A DNA stretch of 12,128 nt, from the NCBI GenBank assembly GCA_024277515.1, contig JAJRVB010000304.1, positions 1 to 12,128 on the forward strand, written 5' to 3'. The notes under the pieces are model-generated. The model was not told the origin of the DNA. It saw nothing but the letters and a program-made list of their open reading frames with translations, and ran no database searches. This DNA is from Nitrospirota bacterium. Its GTDB lineage: Bacteria > Nitrospirota > Thermodesulfovibrionia > UBA6902. Shown here one piece after another: positions 5,997 through 11,739 of this stretch (position 1 is its first letter; the number at the start of each line of letters is the position of its first letter). The translations under genes were made by a program, and so were the position numbers.

Positions 5997-7274
5997 ATGG
6001 CAAAGAAATTTCTCCCCCTGATTTTTGTCCTGTTTGTCTTATCCCTTTTTATCCGGTCCGCATATGCAGATGTATCTGTAATTCATGTTGAGGGCATTGT
6101 AAACCCTGTGATGTCTGAATTTATTTCAAAGAGTATTGATAGCGCTGAAGAAGAAAAAGCATCCGCCCTTGTCATTGAGCTTGACACCCCCGGCGGACTT
6201 GATACTTCCATGAGATTAATCGTGAAAAAAATTATCGCGAGTGAAGTGCCGGTTATAGTCTACGGTTCCCCGAGCGGGGCGAGGGCCGCGTCAGCGGGTG
6301 TGTTTATTACTCTTGCCGCTCATGTAGCCGCCATGGCCCCGGGGACCAATATCGGGGCGGCCCATCCTGTGGGGATCGGCGGGAAGATGGATAAGACGAT
6401 GGCTGACAAGGCCGTCAATGATGCTGCCGCCTATATAAAGTCACTCGCTGAAACAAGGAAAAGAAATGCCGTATGGGCTGAAAAGGCAGTCAGGGAAAGC
6501 GTTTCCGTCACGGAAACAGAGGCCCTGGAATTAAAAATAATTGATTTGATCGCGCCTGATCTCACATCGTTGTTAAATAAAATTGACGGAAGGGAAGTGG
6601 ACACCACACTCGGCAGGCAGGTGCTGCATACCAGAGACGCCACGGTCTCCAGGAAAGAAACAGGCCTGAGGCACAGGATATTAAATCTCATCAGCGATCC
6701 GAATGTGGCCTATCTGCTTATGCTTGTCGGCTTCTACGGCATATTCTTCGAATTCACAAATCCCGGCGCAATATTCCCGGGGGTGCTCGGCACGCTGTCT
6801 CTGATCCTGGCGCTGTATTCATTTCAGACACTGCCGGTAAACTATGCCGGCCTGTTATTGATACTTCTTGCTATTGTGCTTTTCATACTTGAAATCAAGG
6901 TAACTTCATTTGGAATGTTGACCATAGGAGGACTGATTTCGATGGTCATAGGGTCCATGATGCTCTTTGATTCACCGCTGCCGTTTTTCAGGCTTTCATT
7001 AAAGGTCATTATGCCTGCGGTTTTATTGACAACTCTCTTCTTCAGCGCAACGGTTTATCTCGTTGTAAAGGCATACGGCAGAAAACCTGTCACCGGTGCG
7101 GAGGGCCTGATCGGTCTTGTCGGCAAGGCTAAAACGGACATTCATCATACCGGCCAGGTCAGTGTCCACGGCGAAATCTGGCAGGCATGGAGTGATGAGC
7201 CGATTAATGCAGGAGAAAATATTGTAATAGAAAAAGTCGAAGATCTCAAAGTGAAAGTAAAACGACAGGGATAG
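5997..7274 (+). CDS. nfeD: NfeD-family membrane serine protease, long form
   Basis: Long NfeD proteins are membrane-bound ClpP-like proteases paired with stomatin/SPFH proteins in membrane quality control. From ATG 5997 the product has 425 residues. A signal peptide ends about SAYA-DV (residues 1-24). The protease domain contains IELDTPGG and GARAASAGVFITLAAHVAAMAPGTNIGAAHP; by comparison with the archaeal enzyme PH1510 (Ser97/Lys138), the likely dyad is Ser99 (ASAG) and Lys138 (MADKAV). Four or so hydrophobic helices follow at about 235-360, then a C-terminal OB-fold-like NfeD domain. An in-frame ATG at 5949 would mask the signal peptide and lies inside the promoter candidate. The slipin gene follows 69 bp downstream with its own strong ribosome-binding site. 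Confidence 0.9.
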   Translation: MAKKFLPLIFVLFVLSLFIRSAYADVSVIHVEGIVNPVMSEFISKSIDSAEEEKASALVIELDTPGGLDTSMRLIVKKIIASEVPVIVYGSPSGARAASAGVFITLAAHVAAMAPGTNIGAAHPVGIGGKMDKTMADKAVNDAAAYIKSLAETRKRNAVWAEKAVRESVSVTETEALELKIIDLIAPDLTSLLNKIDGREVDTTLGRQVLHTRDATVSRKETGLRHRILNLISDPNVAYLLMLVGFYGIFFEFTNPGAIFPGVLGTLSLILALYSFQTLPVNYAGLLLILLAIVLFILEIKVTSFGMLTIGGLISMVIGSMMLFDSPLPFFRLSLKVIMPAVLLTTLFFSATVYLVVKAYGRKPVTGAEGLIGLVGKAKTDIHHTGQVSVHGEIWQAWSDEPINAGENIVIEKVEDLKVKVKRQG

Positions 7275-7343
7275 GATTTTTCAGGAAACTGCTTAAAGAG
7301 AGCTGTATATTAAAAAAGTCATTTATAAAAAAGGAGGGACAGT

Positions 7344-8117
7344 ATGCCTCAGATAGGCTTTTCAGGTGTAATATTCGCGATTCTTATTATTATCTATTTC
7401 ATCACAAGCGCAATCAAGATTTTGCGTGAATATGAGAGGGGTGTCATCTTCCGGCTCGGCAGACTCATTCCCAACAAGGGGCCGGGACTTATAATTATCT
7501 GGCCTGTTATTGATAAACTGGTCAAGGTTGATCTCAGGACCGTAACCTTTGATGTCCCTTCACAGGACATCATTACCCAGGATAATATTTCCGTTAAAGT
7601 TAATGCTGTCGTCTATTTCAGGGTGATTGATCCGACCAGGGCCATTACAGCGGTCGAGGACTTTCATTATGCCACCTCCCAGATCTCACAGACCACACTG
7701 AGGAGTGTTCTGGGTCAAAGCTCACTCGATCATCTCCTTGCAAAAAGAGATGAGCTGAATGCCGAACTCCAGAAAATAATCGATGAACAGACTGAACCGT
7801 GGGGGATAAAGGTCTCCGCGGTTGAGGTCAAGAATGTGGACCTTCCATCCGAAATGCTGCGGGCAATCGCAAAACAGGCTGAAGCTGAACGGGACAGAAG
7901 GGCTAAAGTCATTCACGCTGAGGGTGAATTTCAGGCAGCCCAGAAGCTTGCCGACGCAGCGGAGATACTCGGGGACAAACCTACTGCCCTGCAGCTCAGG
8001 TATCTGCAGACCCTTACCGAAGTGGCGGCAGAAAAAAATTCAACCACGATATTTCCGATTCCGATAGATATACTTGAGCCGTTTGTGAGAAAATTAAAAA
8101 AGGATGCAGACGGCTGA
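7344..8117 (+). CDS. Stomatin/slipin (SPFH domain) membrane protein
   Basis: The 257-residue protein has an N-terminal membrane segment (about 7-24), then the SPFH domain beginning with REYERGVIFRLGRL. The conserved slipin stretches PGLIIIWPVIDKLVKVDLRT, PSQDIITQDNISVKVNAVVYFRV and DLPSEMLRAIAKQAEAERDRRAKVI are present. A charged helical region (about 170-215) favours oligomerisation. AAAGGAGGG upstream of the ATG is an excellent ribosome-binding site. Slipins assemble into ring-like complexes at the cytoplasmic membrane and bind the partner NfeD protease, whose gene lies directly upstream. This is the slipin/NfeD pair rather than HflK/HflC or flotillin, judging by length and partner. Confidence 0.92.
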   Translation: MPQIGFSGVIFAILIIIYFITSAIKILREYERGVIFRLGRLIPNKGPGLIIIWPVIDKLVKVDLRTVTFDVPSQDIITQDNISVKVNAVVYFRVIDPTRAITAVEDFHYATSQISQTTLRSVLGQSSLDHLLAKRDELNAELQKIIDEQTEPWGIKVSAVEVKNVDLPSEMLRAIAKQAEAERDRRAKVIHAEGEFQAAQKLADAAEILGDKPTALQLRYLQTLTEVAAEKNSTTIFPIPIDILEPFVRKLKKDADG

Positions 8118-8155
8118 TTCCCGCATGTAAAGGCATAATTAAAACAAATAAAACC

Positions 8156-8455
8156 ATGACAGGCAGAAAGAAAAATCGTGGACCGTTCATTGCAACGTAC
8201 CAGCAGGCCAAGCGCGTGATAAAAGTAGTAGTCGGCTTCACCATCCTTCTGGGCGGATTTCTCATGCTCGTCACCCCCGGTCCCGGGGTGGCAACGATTA
8301 TCGGGGGACTCGCAATCCTTGCCACGGAGTTTGTGTGGGCCAGGAAGCTGATGAACCGTTTTAAAAAAGAAGCGACAAATGCCAAAAACTCTTTTCTCAA
8401 TAATTATATGAACAAAAACAGCAAGTCAGGAAACAGCAGTAAGTCAGCAGATTAA
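8156..8455 (+). CDS. PGPGW-family small membrane protein
   Basis: This 99-residue protein has two hydrophobic segments (about 22-39 and 44-59) joined by TPGPG (40-44), the hallmark of the PGPGW putative transmembrane family, whose function is unknown. Both ends are basic and hydrophilic. The C-terminal tail is Ser/Lys/Asn-rich (SGNSSKSAD) and is encoded by a stretch with a weak 7-bp CAG period. It follows the slipin gene by 38 bp on the same strand and may be the third gene of the nfeD operon. No strong ribosome-binding site precedes the ATG. Confidence 0.75.
   Translation: MTGRKKNRGPFIATYQQAKRVIKVVVGFTILLGGFLMLVTPGPGVATIIGGLAILATEFVWARKLMNRFKKEATNAKNSFLNNYMNKNSKSGNSSKSAD
8427..8450. repeat. 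Weak 7-bp-period CAG repeat at the end of the PGPGW gene
   Basis: CAG occurs at 8427, 8434 and 8448, multiples of seven apart, with units CAGGAAA and CAGCAGT; the unit at 8441 is degenerate (AAG). It overlaps the last codons of the gene. Alone this could be chance, but it matches the form of the repeats at 5210 and 11745. Confidence 0.35.
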
Positions 8456-8458
8456 AAG

Positions 8459-8491
8459 GCCTTGATTAAAAATGGGGCTCTGCCCCAAGGC
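8459..8491. terminator. Hairpin after the nfeD-slipin-PGPGW run, possible terminator
   Basis: GGGGC (8474-8478) and GCCCC (8482-8486) form a tight stem around TCT, and an outer GCCTTG/CAAGGC pairing embraces it with a bulged A-rich side. There is no strong T-run on the plus strand. On the minus strand the hairpin is followed by TTTTT, so it may work best against transcription from the right. It lies 3 bp after the PGPGW stop codon. Confidence 0.4.
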
Positions 8492-8594
8492 GTTTACTTT
8501 CACAGAAATGGAGCTGCTTATCACGATTTAAAAGAATAAAGAGGGATGCGTTATCATAATTCATGGGCCGTCTACAGGGGTCGGGAGGTCATAA

Positions 8595-8668
8595 ATGAAA
8601 GACTTTAAAAGGATAACATTTAATATTGGGGTTATGGGGGGCAGGCTTGTATAAGAGGAATGAGGATT
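8595..8668 (+). pseudogene. Broken DUF433-type antitoxin gene fragment
   Basis: A GGGAGG ribosome-binding site precedes an ATG whose peptide MKDFKRITFNIGVMGG matches the N-terminus of DUF433 proteins (consensus like RIxxNPxVMGGKPCIRGTRI). The frame then stops after 19 residues. Dropping to the next frame after AGG (8645) restores CIRGMRI up to about 8668, as expected for a one-base deletion in the GKP codons. After that the similarity ends and the rest of the gene (normally about 70-80 residues) is missing. DUF433 antitoxins usually pair with a PIN-like toxin, which I do not see. This appears to be a decayed toxin-antitoxin remnant next to the intact brnTA pair. Confidence 0.6.
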
Positions 8669-8718
8669 GCGAATCGTCTTTTTTGTACTTTGAAGTAGTT
8701 CAGATTCGCATCTCTCAT
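8660..8718. repeat. Imperfect inverted repeat abutting the DUF433 remnant
   Basis: Arms 8660-8675 and 8703-8718 pair at 13 of 16 positions, including ATGAG and TGCGAATC blocks. The loop contains a smaller palindrome TACTTTGAAGTA (8686-8697). The left arm overlaps the last recognisable DUF433 codons, so the structure marks the point where that gene was broken. Confidence 0.4.
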
Positions 8719-8758
8719 CATGGTGTTTTAAATGAAATAAACATTCAATCAAAACATC

Positions 8759-8787
8759 TTGAATTATAATTACAATATATTTACAAT
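8759..8787 (+). promoter_or_regulatory. Candidate promoter of brnTA
   Basis: TTGAAT (8759-8764) and TACAAT (8782-8787) are separated by 17 bases. The predicted transcription start coincides with the brnT ATG at 8794, so the toxin mRNA would be leaderless. A second possible -10, TATAAT at 8765-8770, would give a leader of about 17 bases. No Shine-Dalgarno precedes brnT in either case. Confidence 0.4.
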
Positions 8788-8795
8788 GTAATTAT
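8766..8795. promoter_or_regulatory. Palindromic operator candidate over the brnT start
   Basis: ATAATTACA (8766-8774) and TGTAATTAT (8787-8795) are perfect 9-base inverted arms with a 12-base spacer. The site covers the -10 region and the start codon. Type II antitoxins such as BrnA bind palindromes in their own promoters, so this is the natural autoregulation site. Binding is inferred. Confidence 0.5.
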
Positions 8796-9087
8796 GAAGC
8801 CACTAAGCTTTTCATGGGATAATCGAAAGAATAAAACAAATAAAAAGAAACACGGCATTTCATTTGATGAAGCTCAAACAGTTTTTTTTGATGATAATGC
8901 CATTGAGTTTTTTGATATTGATCACTCAAAAAATGAAGATAGATTTATTATGTTAGGCCTTAGTTACCGTCTTCATATTCTTGTCGTGTGTCATTGTCTG
9001 AGGAAAGACGATTCAGATATAAGGATCATTTCTGCAAGAAAAGCTACGAGGAAAGAACAAACGGTTTATTTGGGAGGAAATAAATGA
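8794..9087 (+). CDS. brnT: BrnT-family toxin of a type II toxin-antitoxin system
   Basis: BrnT is a small RelE-fold ribonuclease that inhibits translation until neutralised by BrnA. The 97-residue protein has the family pattern: SWDNRKNKTNKKKHGISFDEAQTVFFDD at the N-terminus (residues 7-34) and DIRIISARKATRKEQTVY near the C-terminus, with the conserved Arg/Ser/Arg/Thr positions. Length is normal and no disruption is seen, so it is probably functional. It overlaps brnA by four bases (ATGA), the usual toxin-first arrangement of this family. The gene is more AT-rich than the surrounding metabolic genes, consistent with horizontal acquisition. Confidence 0.9.
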   Translation: MKPLSFSWDNRKNKTNKKKHGISFDEAQTVFFDDNAIEFFDIDHSKNEDRFIMLGLSYRLHILVVCHCLRKDDSDIRIISARKATRKEQTVYLGGNK

Positions 9088-9302
9088 GAAAAGAATATGA
9101 TTTTGAGAAAATGAAAGGGCGTAAAAATCCTTATGCCAAGAGATTAAAACAACAAGTTACTATTCGGATGGGAGTAGATATAATTGAGTACTTTAAGAAT
9201 TTAGCGGATGAAACAGGGATTCCATATCAAAACCTGATCAACTTATATTTGCGTGACTGTGTTCAAGCTCATCGCAAACCATCAATAAAGTGGGCATCCT
9301 AA
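9084..9302 (+). CDS. brnA: BrnA-family antitoxin
   Basis: This 72-residue protein is the antitoxin partner of BrnT. The N-terminal half is basic and charged (KMKGRKNPYAKRLKQ), and the C-terminal half has a ribbon-helix-helix-like stretch, QVTIRMGVDIIEYFKNLADETGIPYQNLINLYLRDCV (residues 24-60), expected to dimerise and bind the operator. GGAGG upstream of the ATG is a strong ribosome-binding site inside the end of brnT, giving tight coupling. Sequence similarity among BrnA proteins is loose; placement after BrnT strengthens the call. Confidence 0.87.
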   Translation: MRKEYDFEKMKGRKNPYAKRLKQQVTIRMGVDIIEYFKNLADETGIPYQNLINLYLRDCVQAHRKPSIKWAS

Positions 9303-9328
9303 AACCAAGGAGTTTATAAAGTGAAGCT

Positions 9329-9347
9329 CCCCGCCTACAAGGCGGGG
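9329..9347. terminator. GC-rich hairpin downstream of brnTA
   Basis: CCCCGCC and GGCGGGG form a perfect 7-bp stem with loop TACAA, 26 bp after the brnA stop. It stands out in an AT-rich setting. The T-content downstream is modest (AAAATAATATTTTATT), so termination would be weak. Hairpins of this type flanked by GAAGC also occur at ends of IS200/IS605-like elements, so it may instead be a mobile-element remnant; no transposase is present. Confidence 0.45.
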
Positions 9348-9459
9348 CATCAAAATAATATTTTATTAACCAAATAAATTACTCAAAAAACCATGTAGGG
9401 AACATAAGAGGAGAACTCTTCGCATGGCAAGGGATCTTACTAAAGACTACACACACAGC

Positions 9460-10788
9460 TCACGCACTGATATCCATGTCCCCTATTAAAATACTCGGCG
9501 AGCCGGAATTGCCGTAAAATTTCAGATCAGTCCCGACTGCCTCCACCTTCCTGAACAAATCAAGAATATTTCCGGACATGACGGCCTCCTTGACAGGATA
9601 TGCCGCCTCGCCATTTTCAATCCAGAGTCCCGAAATCCCTACCGAAAAATCACCTGACACGGGATTGGCTGTATGTACTCCCATCGCCCCGAGGACCACT
9701 ATCCCCTTTGGCAGATTTTTGAGCAGAGACCCGTTGGAGCCCGACGCAGGCGTGTCTATATAGATATTTGTAACACCGATCCCAGGGAGGGTCTTGAACC
9801 CGCCTCTTGCCGCATTACCGGTTGATGCAACCCCGTCTTTTTTTGCGGCATATGTATTATAAATGTATCCTGTCAGGCTTCCTTTGGAAATAAGAATCTT
9901 GCTGCGGGCCGGCACACCTTCATCATCAACCGGTCTCGTCCCGATCCCCCATGCCATGGTCCCGTCATCAATCACATTAACGAGTCCGCTCACAATATTC
10001 TGCCCGACTTTACCAGAAAGAAAAGAGCGCTGTTTCTGCACCGCTTCCGCAGACAATGAGGCGCTCAATATATCAAGAAATTCGACCGCGACCGCCGGGC
10101 TCAGAATGACAGGCACCTTTACGGCAGTAATTTTTCTTGAATCCAGGAGTTCAATCGCCCTTTTTGAAGCCCCTCTTCCAATTGATTGAATGTCAACGTC
10201 ACTCATCCGCCTGCTGCTTGCATAATCCCATCCCATCTGACTGTCGCCGCTGCCGTCTTCTGCAAGCGTTGTAACATGACCTGAATAATAACTGCTTTTA
10301 TATGTAATATTTATACCATTTGAGTTTACGATAGTTGTGCTTCCGGAACCGGCTGCAACTTCCGCCTTTCTCACCTTTTTAATTCTCGTGTCAAAATCAA
10401 GGGCGCATTCTTCAAGGTATATCGCATTTCTGATAATATCGTCTTCATTCAGTTCATCAATACATTTATCATAAATGGATACTTCATCAGGCGGAGCATG
10501 CTCAGGTATCCCGACAAACTCATCCATGGCGGTCCACGCTGCCCCTTCAATTGCATCATCCGTCATCTTGTCGATTGCTTCATGGTTAGTGGTGAAGGCA
10601 AATCCGAGTTTGCTGTTTCTGGTTACCTTTAAGGAAATGCCGAAGTCTCTCGACGCCTCCAGGGCTTCCACTTTGCCCTCTTTGGCCTCCACCGAGATAC
10701 CCTGGGCGCTTTTCATATATACCTCGGCCGTATCACACCCCTTTTTCATTGCTCGTTCAATAATTTCAACACCGATAATTTCTTTCAT
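9460..10788 (-). CDS. pmbA: TldE/PmbA-type subunit of the TldD/TldE protease
   Basis: The 442-residue protein belongs to the TldD/PmbA family. TldE (PmbA) forms a heterodimer with the metalloprotease TldD that trims unfolded or modified peptides, such as the microcin B17 precursor and the antitoxin CcdA in E. coli. Visible family features are the N-terminal domain with VEAKEGKVEALEASRDFGISLKV (about 28-50), the central SRRMSDVDI segment, and the C-terminal TGNAARGG and GDFSVGISGLWIENGEAAYPV. I see no HExxxH zinc motif, as expected for TldE rather than TldD. The ATG at 10788 has GGGAG seven bases upstream; an in-frame upstream GTG or ATG six codons earlier is less likely. No TldD gene is in the window. 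Confidence 0.87.
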   Translation of the reverse strand: MKEIIGVEIIERAMKKGCDTAEVYMKSAQGISVEAKEGKVEALEASRDFGISLKVTRNSKLGFAFTTNHEAIDKMTDDAIEGAAWTAMDEFVGIPEHAPPDEVSIYDKCIDELNEDDIIRNAIYLEECALDFDTRIKKVRKAEVAAGSGSTTIVNSNGINITYKSSYYSGHVTTLAEDGSGDSQMGWDYASSRRMSDVDIQSIGRGASKRAIELLDSRKITAVKVPVILSPAVAVEFLDILSASLSAEAVQKQRSFLSGKVGQNIVSGLVNVIDDGTMAWGIGTRPVDDEGVPARSKILISKGSLTGYIYNTYAAKKDGVASTGNAARGGFKTLPGIGVTNIYIDTPASGSNGSLLKNLPKGIVVLGAMGVHTANPVSGDFSVGISGLWIENGEAAYPVKEAVMSGNILDLFRKVEAVGTDLKFYGNSGSPSILIGDMDISA

Positions 10789-11036
10789 TATTATCTCCCT
10801 GACCATCCCGGCCCCGTAATCCGCGGCCTGTTATATACAATGCATTCAAGTATTATACCGAAATGCCGATAAATTATATGCTGATATAAGCTTAATATTC
10901 CTGGAGTCAGTCAGCTCATGTTCCTTATTCAAGGTCAGCGCCTGATATATGTAGCGGATTATAGAAATATGTGAAGTTCATTACACAATGAGTGAAAATA
11001 AATTTTATAAGTATTTAATAATCCGGGCTTTTTGCC
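10789..11036. other. Divergent intergenic region between pmbA and the pilin genes
   Basis: About 250 bp with no convincing gene. On the minus strand a TATAAT (plus-strand ATTATA at 10852-10857) could be the pmbA -10, without a good -35. The right end leads into the sigma-54-like element. A small imperfect hairpin, CCGGGC/GCCTGG, occurs at 11023-11039. I recognise nothing else. Confidence 0.4.
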
Positions 11037-11052
11037 TGGCATTGCATTTGCA
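11037..11052 (+). promoter_or_regulatory. Sigma-54-like promoter of the pilin genes
   Basis: TGGCATTGCATTTGCA has the invariant GG (11038-11039) and GC (11050-11051) separated by exactly 10 bases and matches TGGCA-N6-TTGCA. The expected start is near 11063, just before the ATG at 11068. Type IV pilin genes are sigma-54 regulated in several bacteria. An activator-binding site was not identified. Confidence 0.45.
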
Positions 11053-11067
11053 GTACAGATAAGCAGT

Positions 11068-11739
11068 ATGCTCGGGATTACCGCCATAAGAGATAAAAGA
11101 GGCTACTCACTCGTTGAGCTGCTCGTTGCGATATCCATTATAGGAATCCTCTCTGTCATAGCAGTACCGCAATATTCCAATTTCGTGGCCAAGGGAAAAG
11201 TTAAAAGCGCCACAGGCGATTTATTGCAGAACGCGAGACTTGCGCGTACGCTGGCCATCAAGGAAAACCAGACTTATGTGATCGCCTTTAATCTGCCTGG
11301 GGCAAACAGTTACAGCATCGGGTTCGATACGAACGGTGACGGCACCCCCGAGGGATATGATAACGGCCCGGTAAGAGTGATTAATCTTCAGACCGAATAT
11401 GGGAACGATGTAGTGTTCGGTACCTTTACGGCAAGCGGGCCGGGCGAACCCGATACCTGTCCAGCCTGTATCGATATCAGCGGGTCCACGGTCACCTTCG
11501 CGCCAACCATTGCTCCAGTATATGAACAGTTCAACCCGGACGGGTCGGTCGGCTTCACAGGCTCCGCGTTTATAACTCACACGACCCTTGGTTTTACATA
11601 CATGATGAGGGTCAGCTATCAGTCCGGTAAATTCGACCTCTGGAAGTGGGATGGAGAAGCAGGCAACCCTTCTCCCCAGATAGTAAATAACTGTGTTACC
11701 GCACCGGTCCAATATTGCGGGTGGACGGAGCTGAGATGA
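11068..11739 (+). CDS. FimT/GspH-like type IV prepilin
   Basis: This 223-residue minor pilin or pseudopilin has a 12-residue basic leader ending KRG, then YSLVELLVAISIIGILSVIAVPQY. The prepilin peptidase would cut after Gly12; Glu17 is the conserved Glu at mature +5. Tyr replaces the usual Phe at +1. The hydrophobic helix (13-33) is followed by a region resembling GspH/FimT, including LLQNARLARTLAIKENQ. The C-terminal half is a Gly/Thr-rich globular beta domain with two Cys pairs (CPAC near the middle, and two Cys close to the end). A TTG twelve codons upstream lies in the promoter element and is rejected as start. The next prepilin gene overlaps the stop codon. Confidence 0.88.
   Translation: MLGITAIRDKRGYSLVELLVAISIIGILSVIAVPQYSNFVAKGKVKSATGDLLQNARLARTLAIKENQTYVIAFNLPGANSYSIGFDTNGDGTPEGYDNGPVRVINLQTEYGNDVVFGTFTASGPGEPDTCPACIDISGSTVTFAPTIAPVYEQFNPDGSVGFTGSAFITHTTLGFTYMMRVSYQSGKFDLWKWDGEAGNPSPQIVNNCVTAPVQYCGWTELR

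Noticed and set aside
8561..8752. 63-residue minus-strand ORF in the gap before brnT
   Set aside because: It is antisense to the recognisable DUF433 remnant, lacks a ribosome-binding site and has no recognisable motif.
9424..9486. A 20-codon ORF (MARDLTKDY...) with an AGAGGAG-like ribosome-binding site, next to a small AAGAG/CTCTT palindrome
   Set aside because: It runs into the antisense end of pmbA, matches no family I know and is very short; it could be a broken gene start but cannot be supported.
11032..11067. TTG start giving 12 more residues on the FimT/GspH-like protein
   Set aside because: It overlaps the sigma-54-like element, and the ATG at 11068 gives a normal short basic prepilin leader.
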